Source: Vampirovibrionales bacterium
GTDB lineage: Bacteria; Cyanobacteriota; Vampirovibrionia; Vampirovibrionales; Vampirovibrionaceae
Assembly (NCBI GenBank): GCA_016712355.1
Contig: JADJRF010000005.1
Span: forward strand, 62,001-126,000
Direction of reading: 5' to 3'
DNA length: 64,000 bases
Below the pieces are notes generated by a model. The model did no database searches. It was not told the origin of the DNA and was given only the letters and a program-made list of their open reading frames with translations. A program made the position numbers and the translations under genes. Shown piece after piece: positions 26,253 to 35,029 of this stretch (the stretch's first letter is position 1; each line of letters opens with the position of its first letter).

Positions 26253-26548
26253 TGGTGCGCCCGGATAATGGTGGAATCAATCATGAGCCATTCGGTGTCC
26301 GCATCTGCTGCCAGTGTATTGAAAATCATCTGCCATACACCCTTTTCAGCCCAGCGTAAGAAACGCTTGTGCACGCTATACCATTTACCGAACTCCGGTG
26401 GTAAAGACCGCCAGCGGCCTCCGTTTCTGCCCACCCAATAGACGGCCTCCACAAACAAACGATTGTCCGACGCCGTTCTGCCCGGATCACCGGCCTTCCC
26501 CGGCAGGGCGTCCTTGATTTTCTCCCACTGCTCATCCGTTAATTCCAT
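26210..26548 (-). CDS. IS5-family transposase, ORF A
   Basis: 112 residues from the ATG at 26548, preceded by AGGATAGAGAG. MELTDEQWEKIKDALPGK, then a DUF4096-like N-terminus with NRLFVEAVYWVGRNGGRWRSLPPEFGKWYSVHKRF. The first catalytic aspartate is in WLMIDSTIIRAHQ. Near the end the minus strand reads GGGGCAAAAAAAGCGC. Slipping by -1 on the A7 run joins this frame to ORF B. Alone it would end shortly after in PKR. Confidence 0.9.
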   Translation of the reverse strand: MELTDEQWEKIKDALPGKAGDPGRTASDNRLFVEAVYWVGRNGGRWRSLPPEFGKWYSVHKRFLRWAEKGVWQMIFNTLAADADTEWLMIDSTIIRAHQCAAGAKKALVPKR

Positions 26549-26679
26549 CTCTCTATCCTCGCATAACCAACAAGGATAGTAGATCACGGATTCCTAATTA
26601 GGGGAAGTGTGAATGTCGACACCACCTAGATCGTTTCTTCCAGAGATCCTAATGAGGGTATTCTCAGCGCATTCTGGCT

Positions 26680-27579
26680 CTAGAAGAACGGCTCTAGAAT
26701 CTTCGCGGAGACGCGCAGCGCACTTTCGGCTGCGGTCAACGGCAATCCTTGCCGACGCCGATAGCGGATTTTTGCCAGTCGCGCAGCCCAGCGCAAGCGA
26801 CCCGGCATGGCCTCTGAGACCAATAATTTTTCAATTTCTTCGTAACACAGAAGCGTATTATCTCTCGCGTGGGCGGGCACGTCGTATGTGCGGTGCATAT
26901 TACTAGCATGTTTGCGGTAATACACCTTGGCCGCCGGATCGAAAAACACATGGCCTCGCAACGCGAAAGCCAGCCAGTTATACCAATCCCCGCTATGCGT
27001 CAACGCCGGATGGAACTTGCCGTAGCGCTCATAACAAGATTTCCGGGCAATCACAGCCGGCGACGCGACGCCATTTCCCTGAATCAACTGGATAAAAAAG
27101 TCTTGTCCGTTAATGGGCTGTGGCGTCGCAGGCAACCCCGCTGCATCGTGACGGGGCAAGGTCTGCTCTTGGGGACGGCCCTTCTCGTCCATAATTTGCG
27201 CCCGGCAGAAGGCGTAGGCGATGTCGTCGTATTCGGCGAACGGCGCTACCAGATCCGCTAGCGCCGTGGGCGAAGCCAGACAATCATCGGCGGAAATCAG
27301 CCAGATAAGCTGACCGGACGCCTGATCCAATCCGCTATTGTAGTTGGCCAGATGCCCGACATTGGCCTTTTGTCGGTAATATCGCACGCGCGTATCGCGA
27401 CACGCCAAGTCCAGTGACACTTGCCGGGTATTATCCGTCGAGCAGTCGTCGAGAATCAGCACCTCGAAGCGGCGGTAGGTCTGCGTCAGCATCGACGCAA
27501 CGCACGTCTCCAGATAGCGGCCATAGTTGTAACACGGCGCAAGAAACGTCACCAAGGGATTATAAAGGCGTTCAGTCAT
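26680..27579 (-). CDS. Family 2 glycosyltransferase
   Basis: 299 residues. GT-A fold: PLVTFLAPCYNYGRYLETCVASMLTQTY, then VLILDDCSTDNT and WLISADDCLASPTAL (the DxD-like metal site). The later TLPRHDAAGLP and NMHRTYD region is typical of rhamnosyl- or galactosyl-type transferases. No membrane segment, so cytosolic. Donor and acceptor are unknown. It lies next to the IS and may have lost neighbours. Confidence 0.88.
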   Translation of the reverse strand: MTERLYNPLVTFLAPCYNYGRYLETCVASMLTQTYRRFEVLILDDCSTDNTRQVSLDLACRDTRVRYYRQKANVGHLANYNSGLDQASGQLIWLISADDCLASPTALADLVAPFAEYDDIAYAFCRAQIMDEKGRPQEQTLPRHDAAGLPATPQPINGQDFFIQLIQGNGVASPAVIARKSCYERYGKFHPALTHSGDWYNWLAFALRGHVFFDPAAKVYYRKHASNMHRTYDVPAHARDNTLLCYEEIEKLLVSEAMPGRLRWAARLAKIRYRRRQGLPLTAAESALRVSAKILEPFF

Positions 27580-27982
27580 TCAAGGGCGTGCTTTCGGCGA
27601 CACAATGGCCCTCCAGTGTAGGTGATGCGCGACGCACATGAAACCCGTGCGGTCAGTTATGTTAATTTTTAGCAATAACCTACGCTTGAGTCAGCTCTCT
27701 CAAGCGCTTATCTCACAGACCTCTTTGCCCAAGACAACAGAAGCGTGAAGGCGTATTCCCGATAATTCCCATACATTGACGTTAACGTTAGGGTAAGCTA
27801 GGATAGACAATACAGACTCCAGAGAGCCTGCCAGAGATCTACTAAAAAAGAGCTTTTCTGTTTCTTTTTACTTATTACTTAATCTTCACTTTTTACAACG
27901 TTTTAATACGAACTGAGACTCGCCAGTTTTCGGCGCCCGTCTTTCTCCGTCCTGAACAAGCCAACCCGCGAGGTTTCCTACG
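27580..27982. other. Long intergenic region upstream of the merR-suf locus
   Basis: About 400 bp without a gene. It holds the promoter-operator at 27776-27804 and a leader of about 170 bp. That leader contains an AAAAAAGAGCTTTT stem followed by a T-rich run (about 27843-27870), perhaps a weak attenuator. Nothing else recognised. Confidence 0.4.
27776..27804 (+). promoter_or_regulatory. Sigma70-type promoter with overlapping palindrome upstream of merR-suf
   Basis: TTGACG (27776-27781), a 17-bp spacer, then TAGGAT (27799-27804). The near-perfect palindrome TGACGTTAACGTTA (27777-27790) starts in the -35 box and runs into the spacer. That is close to where MerR-type regulators bind, which makes autoregulation by the gene at 27983 plausible. 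Confidence 0.5.
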
Positions 27983-28528
27983 ATGAGTACGGCCAGCCAA
28001 TCCAGCGTCAATTCGCCAGATGTTTTTATGGCCCCGCATGCCTTGCACGCAGCCGCTGCGCCGGATCGCGCCCATACCGCCGGTGAAGAGCTTTTTACTA
28101 TTGGCGAATTGGCCAAGTTGTGTGACGTGACGGTGCGTACGCTGCGCTATTACGAAGAAATGGATCTCATTGCTCCAGTCGGCCGCACCTCGGGGAAGTA
28201 CAGGCTTTATGACGCGCGCTCGATTAAGCGGCTTCAGGCGATTCAGACTTTCCAAAGCCTCAATTATTCGCTTGAACAGATTCTGGTGATTCTAGGTCCG
28301 TATTCGCGGATTGAAACCCTTGAAAAAGGCGAACGCATTCAGAATACGCGGCGCAACGTGGCCGCCCAAAAGGCAATGGTCGAGGCCAAGCTGACGGCGC
28401 TGCAAGAAATTCGCAGCGAACTGGATCATCGCCTTAAAGTGCTGTCCGCCCAGTGCGATCCGTGCTGCGCTGAAAAAGCAGACACGTGCCATGAAGGATG
28501 TGAGCTTCAGCCCATCCATTGGAGTTAA
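27983..28528 (+). CDS. MerR-family regulator with C-terminal cysteine cluster, probable suf regulator
   Basis: 181 residues. The helix-turn-helix is LFTIGELAKLCDVTVRTLRYYEEMDLIAPVGRTSGKYRLYDARSIKRLQAI. A dimerisation coiled coil follows (AKLTALQEIRSELDHRLKVL). The C-terminus has five cysteines in a short stretch, CDPCCAEKADTCHEGC. That is not the SoxR spacing (CxxCxCx5C), but it could bind a cluster or metal. Its place 120 bp before sufB on the same strand suggests an Fe-S or oxidative-stress sensor for the suf operon. The role is inference. The first 30 residues are low complexity and may not be translated. Confidence 0.82.
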   Translation: MSTASQSSVNSPDVFMAPHALHAAAAPDRAHTAGEELFTIGELAKLCDVTVRTLRYYEEMDLIAPVGRTSGKYRLYDARSIKRLQAIQTFQSLNYSLEQILVILGPYSRIETLEKGERIQNTRRNVAAQKAMVEAKLTALQEIRSELDHRLKVLSAQCDPCCAEKADTCHEGCELQPIHWS

Positions 28529-28647
28529 ATTCACTGCTCTTTTATCCCTGCGGCCTTTGTCGCATAATATAACAGCCTAAACCCCTCACCCCAATAAAAC
28601 GCCACAGTAAGGCCTGAGGCCCTCCTCTACAGGAGTCTTTTTTCCTA

Positions 28648-30093
28648 ATGAGTACGATGGATATCCTGACCGACCAGGCCTATCAATACGGTTTTACCAC
28701 CGACATTGAGGCGGATATTTTCCCTAAGGGGCTGAACGAATCCGTTATTCGCGGCATCTCCGCCAAGAAGAACGAACCCGCCTTTATGCTGGATTTTAGA
28801 CTGAAGGCGTTTGCCGCCTGGCAAAAAATGACGCCGCCGCAATGGGGAGAAGTGGCCTATCCTCCTATTGATTTTCAGGATATCAGTTATTATTCGGCCC
28901 CCAAACAGACGCCGCAAAAAAAGGAATCCCTCGACGAGATTGACCCGGAATTGCTGCGCACGTTTGAAAAGCTAGGCATTCCCCTGTCAGAGCAAAAAAA
29001 GTTGACTGGCGTACCGGTGGCCGTGGACGCGGTGTTTGACAGCGTGTCGGTTGCCACCACGTTTAAGCGCGATCTCGCCAAACATGGCGTAATTTTTTGC
29101 TCTATTTCTGAAGCCGTCCAGGAGCATCCGGATTTAATCCGTCAATATCTGGGCTCTGTGGTCCCCCATACGGACAATTATTACGCGGCGCTCAATGCTG
29201 CGGTTTTTACAGACGGATCGTTTGTCTTCGTTCCAAAAAACACGCGCTGTCCGATGGAACTTTCTACGTATTTTCGGATTAATACCGCCGAAAGCGGTCA
29301 ATTCGAACGCACGCTGATTATCTGCGAAGAGGGCGCCAGCGTCAGTTATCTGGAAGGTTGTACCGCGCCGCAATTTTCGCGCAACCAGCTTCATGCCGCC
29401 GTGGTCGAACTTGTCGCGTTGAGCGACGCCGATATCAAATATTCGACCGTTCAAAACTGGTATGCTGGCGACCCCAAAACAGGCGAAGGCGGTATTTATA
29501 ACTTTGTCACCAAACGCGGTAAATGCGCTGGCGAGCGTGCGCGCATCTCGTGGACGCAGGTAGAAACAGGTTCGGCCATTACCTGGAAATATCCGAGTTG
29601 CATTCTGGCGGGCGACGACTCTGTGGGCGAGTTTTATTCCATTGCGCTCACCAATCACTTCCAACAGGCAGACACGGGAACCAAGATGATTCATCTGGGC
29701 GCCAACACGCGCAGCCGAATCATCTCCAAGGGAATTTCTGCCGGGCGCTCGCGCAATAGCTATCGCGGCGCTGTGGTGGTTAAAAAGAATGCCCACAACG
29801 CTCGCAACTACACGCAATGCGACTCCATGCTGATTGGCGCCCTGTGCTCGGCCAATACGTTTCCGCTGATTGAGGCGGCCGCGCCTACGGCGCACATCGA
29901 ACATGAGGCGTCCACATCCAAAATCAGCGAAGAGCAGCTTTTTTATTTCCAACAACGCGGCATCGGCGCAGAAGAAGCCGTCAGCGCTATTATTAATGGT
30001 TTTTGTCGAGACGTCTTTAACGAATTGCCCGGCGAGTTCGCCGAAGAAGCCCGCCGACTGCTCGGCCTCAAGCTGGAAAACTCGGTGGGTTAA
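28648..30093 (+). CDS. sufB: SufB, Fe-S cluster assembly scaffold
   Basis: 481 residues, the normal size. SufB is the scaffold subunit of the SufBC2D complex. It begins DQAYQYGFTTDIEADIFPKGLNESVIRGISAKKNEPAFML, then the beta-helix core. GCTAPQFSRNQLHAAVVELVALSDADIKYSTVQNW and the C-terminal QRGIGAEEAVSAIINGFCRDVFNELP are signatures. An ACAGGAG site precedes the ATG. First gene of sufBCDSE. Confidence 0.97.
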   Translation: MSTMDILTDQAYQYGFTTDIEADIFPKGLNESVIRGISAKKNEPAFMLDFRLKAFAAWQKMTPPQWGEVAYPPIDFQDISYYSAPKQTPQKKESLDEIDPELLRTFEKLGIPLSEQKKLTGVPVAVDAVFDSVSVATTFKRDLAKHGVIFCSISEAVQEHPDLIRQYLGSVVPHTDNYYAALNAAVFTDGSFVFVPKNTRCPMELSTYFRINTAESGQFERTLIICEEGASVSYLEGCTAPQFSRNQLHAAVVELVALSDADIKYSTVQNWYAGDPKTGEGGIYNFVTKRGKCAGERARISWTQVETGSAITWKYPSCILAGDDSVGEFYSIALTNHFQQADTGTKMIHLGANTRSRIISKGISAGRSRNSYRGAVVVKKNAHNARNYTQCDSMLIGALCSANTFPLIEAAAPTAHIEHEASTSKISEEQLFYFQQRGIGAEEAVSAIINGFCRDVFNELPGEFAEEARRLLGLKLENSVG

Positions 30094-30145
30094 TTCCGCA
30101 TGACGAACGAAACGATTTCTCTGTAACCCTAAATGGAGCTTCTCC

Positions 30146-30907
30146 GTGATTGAAATTCGCGACCTGCACGCCAGCATCAACGACGCCCCTATTCTAAAAG
30201 GCGTCAACCTCACCGTTAAAAAGGGCGAAATCCATGCCATTATGGGCCCTAACGGCTCGGGTAAAAGCACGCTGGCCAAAGTTATCGTAGGGCATCCAGC
30301 CTTTAGCATCACGCAGGGAGCAATTCTGTTCAATGGTGAAGACGTCTCGCAATGGACGCCCGACGAGCGCGCACGGCGCGGGATTTTTCTGGCGTTTCAG
30401 TATCCGGTAGAAATACCCGGCGTCAATAATGCCAGCTTCCTAAGACTGGCTGTTAATGCCAAACGCGCCCATCACGGAGAAGACCCTCTCGATGAAGTCG
30501 CATTTTCCGCCTTTTTACAGGACAAAGCCAAACTGGTGGAAATGGACGAAGAGTTTCTTAATCGCGCCGTTAACGCCGGATTTTCAGGCGGCGAAAAAAA
30601 GCGCAACGAAATTCTGCAAATGGCGGCGCTGGATCCCATGCTCGGACTACTTGATGAAACCGATTCCGGGCTGGATATCGATGCGCTGCGCATTGTCGCC
30701 AATGGGGTCAACCGCCTGATGACGCCGGACAAGGCGCTGATTCTGGTCACGCACTACCAGCGGCTGCTCGATTATATTCGCCCGGATTACGTCCACGTGC
30801 TGGCAGACGGCCGTATTATCAAATCAGGTCGCAAGGAACTGGCTCTGGAGCTGGAAGATCGCGGATACGACTGGCTATTAGAGAAATCGCATGAGGCGGT
30901 CGCATGA
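30146..30907 (+). CDS. sufC: SufC, Fe-S assembly ATPase
   Basis: 253 residues from GTG 30146. ABC-type ATPase: Walker A GPNGSGKST, Q-loop FLAFQYPVEIPGV, ABC signature FSGGEKKRNEILQMA, Walker B and D-loop LLDETDSGLDIDAL. SufC powers structural changes in SufBC2D. It overlaps the sufD start by 4 bp. Confidence 0.97.
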   Translation: MIEIRDLHASINDAPILKGVNLTVKKGEIHAIMGPNGSGKSTLAKVIVGHPAFSITQGAILFNGEDVSQWTPDERARRGIFLAFQYPVEIPGVNNASFLRLAVNAKRAHHGEDPLDEVAFSAFLQDKAKLVEMDEEFLNRAVNAGFSGGEKKRNEILQMAALDPMLGLLDETDSGLDIDALRIVANGVNRLMTPDKALILVTHYQRLLDYIRPDYVHVLADGRIIKSGRKELALELEDRGYDWLLEKSHEAVA

Positions 30908-32385
30908 GCGCGCAAGCCTTCGAGGGCCTGGAGCCCACCGCGCTCACCTGGCTGCTGCGACCGTCTGACGCCTTGAGCGAGGAAACGTCGACAGAGAAGG
31001 GCTGTACGGGCGAAATCGTCGAACCGGCCTGGCTGACAGAGCGACGTCAACAGGCTCAAGCGCGTTTTTCAGAAGTGGGCGCGCCGTCTCGTCGTGATGA
31101 CGCCTGGAAATACGTGGATTTGCGGACCCTTCAGCAAACATCTTTTACGCCTGCGCGCGCTTTATCCGTGGAAAACGAAGCCCGGGCATTCGACCAGCTC
31201 ACTTCAGCTGGTCATCTCTTGCCAGAAGCCGCTCCTCTTCGACTGGCCTTCGTCAATGGCGCGTTCTGCCCCCGCCTTTCCTCTTCTCAAGCGGACATAG
31301 ACGAAGCCGCGCCCGGCCTCGTTCTGACAACGTTACAGGCGTTTTTGCGCGCCCCTGAGCAATGGCCTGATGCGATCAATAAGGATCTGCCGCAATCGTT
31401 TCTTGCCGGAGTCTCGCAGGAAGATGATGCTTTCGCCTTGCTGAACGCCATTCACAGCCGTGACGCTGCGCTGGTGATTCTGCCTGAAGGCGTAACGCTC
31501 GCCCGTCCTCTGCAATTGTTGTTTAGCCAATCGGGCTCTGCTGAGCATCCGCAATTAAGCGCTCAGCGGGCTTTTGTATCAATGGGCGCACGGTCGCAGG
31601 CGACGATTTTAGTACAAACGGTCGGCGAGGATGCAACGCCTTACTGGGCCAATACGGGACTCGATTGTCTTTGCGCCGAAGAGAGTCGACTGAATCTGGT
31701 GATTGCCCAGGTTGATGGCGAAAACGGCGCTGGATTTCTGGCGACGCGCGCCCGTCTGGATCAGAAGGCGCATCTGTCTCTTACGTGCGCCACATTTGGC
31801 GGCCATATTGCCCGACATGCGCTTACGGTTCGGCTGACGGGCGAAAACGCCCACCTGGCGTTACACGGCTTGAATACCCTGCGAGGGCAGACCCAATCGC
31901 ATCAGCGCGCGGTGGTGATTCATGAAACGCCCAACGCTTCCAGCGCGCAAACGTTTAAAGGTATTCTCGACGAGCAGTCTCGGGCCGATTTTGACGGCAT
32001 AATTGTCGTCAGCCGCGATGCCGTTGGAACGGACGCCACCCAACTGAATAAAAACCTGCTTTTGAGCGAAGAGGCTGTCGCCTATGCCCGCCCGCAACTA
32101 CGTATCGACGCCGATGACGTCAAGTGTGCGCATGGGGCAACCGTTGGGCAGCTAGAGCCCGATGAGCTGTTTTACCTGACCAGCCGGGGCTTGCCATCTG
32201 CTGTGGCGCAGTGCCTGCTGACTTTCGGCTTCGCCGAGGATATCGCGCAAAGCGTCGCCGATCCCGCCATTCGGCAATATCTGGAACGCTTGATTCTGCG
32301 TAATCTCGACCACCAAAACAGTCCTTTGAGCTGCTTTACCGAGTGCGAGATTTGTCCCGCCTCTCAATCGGCTCACGGATGCTAA
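30904..32385 (+). CDS. sufD: SufD, Fe-S assembly scaffold partner
   Basis: 493 residues. It has the SufD N-terminal helical region (PSRRDDAWKYVDLRTLQQTSF), the beta-helix core with ALTVRLTGENAHLALHGL, and the C-terminal PQLRIDADDVKCAHGATVGQLEPDELFYLTSRGL, the family signature with its conserved Cys-Ala-His. It ends with three cysteines (CFTECEIC). SufD pairs with SufB. Confidence 0.95.
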   Translation: MSAQAFEGLEPTALTWLLRPSDALSEETSTEKGCTGEIVEPAWLTERRQQAQARFSEVGAPSRRDDAWKYVDLRTLQQTSFTPARALSVENEARAFDQLTSAGHLLPEAAPLRLAFVNGAFCPRLSSSQADIDEAAPGLVLTTLQAFLRAPEQWPDAINKDLPQSFLAGVSQEDDAFALLNAIHSRDAALVILPEGVTLARPLQLLFSQSGSAEHPQLSAQRAFVSMGARSQATILVQTVGEDATPYWANTGLDCLCAEESRLNLVIAQVDGENGAGFLATRARLDQKAHLSLTCATFGGHIARHALTVRLTGENAHLALHGLNTLRGQTQSHQRAVVIHETPNASSAQTFKGILDEQSRADFDGIIVVSRDAVGTDATQLNKNLLLSEEAVAYARPQLRIDADDVKCAHGATVGQLEPDELFYLTSRGLPSAVAQCLLTFGFAEDIAQSVADPAIRQYLERLILRNLDHQNSPLSCFTECEICPASQSAHGC

Positions 32386-32389
32386 ATGT

Positions 32390-33691
32390 ATGAATGATAC
32401 TCTTGAAAAAACGTGCTCCGGCACGCCAGCGCTAGATATTGCGAAAATCCGCGCGGATTTTCCGATTCTCAGTCGCACGTTTTATGGCAAGCCCTTGGCT
32501 TACCTCGACAACGGGGCGACAACGCACAAACCGCAAGCGGTCATTGATCGCATCAGCTATTTTTACGCACACGAGTACGGCACGGTTCGCCGAGGCGTCT
32601 ATGCGCTCAGCGAAGGAGCCACGGACGCCTATCAGCACTCTCGCGAGACGATCGCGCGCTTTCTGAATGCCCGCGAGTCGGATGAAATCCTGATAACCAG
32701 CGGCGCGACCGATTCTATTAATCTGGCCGCCTGGAGCTACGGCATGGCGCATCTCGAAAAAGGCGACATAATTCTGGCCTCCGCCATGGAGCATCATGCC
32801 AATATCGTGCCATGGCAGCAGCTTTGCGAGCGTACTGGCGCCCAATTGCGGGTTATTCCGATGAATGCGCGCGGCGAATTAATGCTGGATGCGTACGAAG
32901 CCTTGCTGGCCGAAGGTCAGGTCAAGATTGTTGCTGTCGCCCATGTCTCCAACACATTAGGGACGATTAATCCTGTACGTCGGCTCGTGGAGCTCGCCCA
33001 CGCCGCCGGGGCCGTCGTATTGGTGGATGGCGCGCAGGCGGCGCCCCATTTGCGGGTTGACGTTCAGGCGCTCGACTGCGATTTTTACGCCTTTTCCGGG
33101 CATAAGATTTACGGCCCCACTGGCGTAGGGATTCTTTACGCCCGCCGCAGCCTCCAAGACGCCATGATTCCGTATCGCACCGGCGGCGATATGATCGAAA
33201 CTGTTTCGTTTGAACGCGTCACGTTCGCAGAGCCTCCCCGCCGATTCGAGGCAGGTACGCCGCCGATTGCCCAACTGGTTGGATTGGCCGCTGCTATTGA
33301 GTATGTGCAGAGGCAGGGACTCGACGCAATCGCCGCTTACGAACATCGCCTGTTGAGAGTTGCTACGGAGAGGCTTTGCGCCATCGAAGGCCTTCGGATT
33401 CTGGGCGAGGCGCGGATGAAAGCCAGCCTGATTTCGTTTGTCGTAGACGGCGCGCACGCGTTGGATCTGGGTACGCTACTTGATTTGGAAGGCATCGCAA
33501 TTCGCACAGGACATCACTGCGCTCAGCCCGTCATGAAGGCGTTTGACGCGGCTGCTTCAGCGCGCGCCTCCTTTGCGTTTTATAATACCGAAGAGGAAAT
33601 TCATCGCTTCGCTGACGCGTTAACTCAAGCGATTGCCGTCTGTCGCGGCGACGCTCCGCCGCCTACCTCAACCGGAACGCCGTTATCATGA
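32390..33691 (+). CDS. sufS: SufS, group II cysteine desulfurase
   Basis: 433 residues. PLP enzyme that takes sulfur from cysteine. Seen: LAYLDNGATTHKPQAVIDRISYFY, SALEHHAN-like SAMEHHANIVPWQQL, HVSNTLGTINPV, the PLP lysine in FSGHKIYGPTGVGILYA, and the catalytic cysteine in RTGHHCAQPVM. It starts 4 bp after the sufD stop and overlaps sufE. The tail is Ala/Pro-rich. Confidence 0.97.
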   Translation: MNDTLEKTCSGTPALDIAKIRADFPILSRTFYGKPLAYLDNGATTHKPQAVIDRISYFYAHEYGTVRRGVYALSEGATDAYQHSRETIARFLNARESDEILITSGATDSINLAAWSYGMAHLEKGDIILASAMEHHANIVPWQQLCERTGAQLRVIPMNARGELMLDAYEALLAEGQVKIVAVAHVSNTLGTINPVRRLVELAHAAGAVVLVDGAQAAPHLRVDVQALDCDFYAFSGHKIYGPTGVGILYARRSLQDAMIPYRTGGDMIETVSFERVTFAEPPRRFEAGTPPIAQLVGLAAAIEYVQRQGLDAIAAYEHRLLRVATERLCAIEGLRILGEARMKASLISFVVDGAHALDLGTLLDLEGIAIRTGHHCAQPVMKAFDAAASARASFAFYNTEEEIHRFADALTQAIAVCRGDAPPPTSTGTPLS

Positions 33692-34170
33692 GCCTGCTCG
33701 CCCCCATGCCCGCCCCCCCCGCCGATGCTTCTCTTCCCACCGATGCGCTGCAAGAGGCCATTGTGGCCGAATTCAGCGCGCTGGAATCGTGGGATGCCCG
33801 TTACCGTCATCTTATTGAGCTCGGACGACGCCTCCCCGCCTTCCCGCAGACGCTTCACGATGACAATCATCTGGTCCGCGGCTGTCAGTCGCAGGTCTGG
33901 ATGCATGTAACGCTGAGCGATCAGGGTTACATACAACTGATCGCCGATAGTGACGCCCTGATTGTGCGCGGTCTGGTCGCCTTATTGCTACGCATTTACT
34001 CGGATCAGACGCCCGAAACGATTCTGGCGACCCGACCTACGTTTATCGAGCGCATCGAAATGAGTCGTCATATCTCCATGCAGCGCGCCAACGGCCTTGC
34101 CGCAATGATCAAACAGATTCAGCTGTATGCCCTGGCTTTTCAGTTGCAACGCGCCCAGCAGGGAAGCTGA
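33688..34170 (+). CDS. sufE: SufE, sulfur acceptor for SufS
   Basis: 160 residues. The active cysteine is in LVRGCQSQVWM. Around it are the family motifs FSALESWDARYRHLIELGRRLPAF and GLVALLLRIYSDQTPETIL. SufE takes persulfide from SufS and boosts its activity. Overlaps the sufS stop by 4 bp. Last gene of the operon. Confidence 0.95.
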   Translation: MSLLAPMPAPPADASLPTDALQEAIVAEFSALESWDARYRHLIELGRRLPAFPQTLHDDNHLVRGCQSQVWMHVTLSDQGYIQLIADSDALIVRGLVALLLRIYSDQTPETILATRPTFIERIEMSRHISMQRANGLAAMIKQIQLYALAFQLQRAQQGS

Positions 34171-34177
34171 AACGCGT

Positions 34178-35029
34178 TTAGATCGCTTCGATCAGGGCCA
34201 CGCTCAAGTCGTCTTCCAGCGGATGGCCTTCGGTGAAGTCGGACAACGCCATCAGCATCGAATCGAGGAGTAGACTCGACGGCTTGGAGGCGTGTTCAAG
34301 AAAGAGGGCTTCGAGCGCCTCTTCGCCAAACAATTCCCGCTTGGCGTTTTTCATCTCAGATAAACCGTCTGAGAAAATCAGCGTCTTATCACCGGGGGCC
34401 ATCGTAATGCGGCCCACCGGGTATTCCATATCCCGGAACCACACCAAAGGGGGACCGTTCTCAGACAAGCGCTCGATAGCGCCTGTCGCCGCGCGATAGA
34501 CAAAGGGATATGGATGACCGGCGCCGCTATAGGTGAGCGCGCCATTGGCCTCATCCACCCGCGCATAGACGCCGGTAATATAATCGCCGGTTTTAATAAT
34601 GCCGGACAGTTCGTTGTTTAGCTGATAGAGCAAATCGCCTGGCGTTTGAGCGCCATGAATCATCCGGTAAAAGCTGGCCTTGAAGATCGCCGTAATAAAG
34701 GCAGCAGGCACGCCATGGCCCGACACATCGGCGACTGTAACGCCAATATCGCTGTCCGCAAACTTCATAAAGTCGTAGAAATCCCCGCCCAGCGAATCAC
34801 AGGGTACGTAAAGCCCTGAGACGCGAAAGCGCTCGCTCTGGTAGTGACACTTGCTGATCTGGAAATCCAGCCCGGCCGCCTCCAGCGCAGCGCGCAACTC
34901 CGGTGGCGTCGGCGTGAGTTCCGGCGGCAACAAGCTTTGTTGAAGCTGTCGCGCCACGTACAGATCTTTTTCAACTTGTCGACTACGACTCAAAATCTCT
35001 TCGTTTAACGTTTCGGTCGTTTCAGGCAT
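34178..35029 (-). CDS. PP2C-type serine phosphatase (RsbU/SpoIIE-like)
   Basis: 283 residues from the ATG at 35029, overlapping the upstream stop by 8 bp. An N-terminal helix (EEILSRSRQVEKDLYVARQLQQSLLPP) leads into the SpoIIE/RsbU catalytic domain: SGLYVPCDSLGGDFYDFMKF, VTVADVSGHGVPAAF, ALTYSGAGHPYPFVY and the C-terminal LEDDLSVALI with metal-binding aspartates. These phosphatases activate anti-anti-sigma factors. No partner is in the window. Confidence 0.88.
   Translation of the reverse strand: MPETTETLNEEILSRSRQVEKDLYVARQLQQSLLPPELTPTPPELRAALEAAGLDFQISKCHYQSERFRVSGLYVPCDSLGGDFYDFMKFADSDIGVTVADVSGHGVPAAFITAIFKASFYRMIHGAQTPGDLLYQLNNELSGIIKTGDYITGVYARVDEANGALTYSGAGHPYPFVYRAATGAIERLSENGPPLVWFRDMEYPVGRITMAPGDKTLIFSDGLSEMKNAKRELFGEEALEALFLEHASKPSSLLLDSMLMALSDFTEGHPLEDDLSVALIEAI

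Larger units (their letters stand above)
25790..26625 (-). mobile_element. IS5-family (IS427-like) insertion sequence, complete
   Basis: 836 bp. Terminal inverted repeats are GCAGTGTCGACATTCA (25790-25805) and GTGGTGTCGACATTCA read inward from 26625, 14 of 16 identical. Both ends are flanked by CTAG (25786-25789 and 26626-26629), which fits the YTAR-type target of the IS5 family. Two overlapping minus-strand reading frames encode a DDE transposase joined by a probable -1 frameshift on an A7 run. The intact ends and frames suggest recent arrival. It interrupts the 3' end of the gene at 25378. Confidence 0.92.

Noticed and set aside
29134..30333. 399-codon minus-strand frame opposite sufB
   Set aside because: Antisense to a clear sufB; the frame is open because of codon bias.
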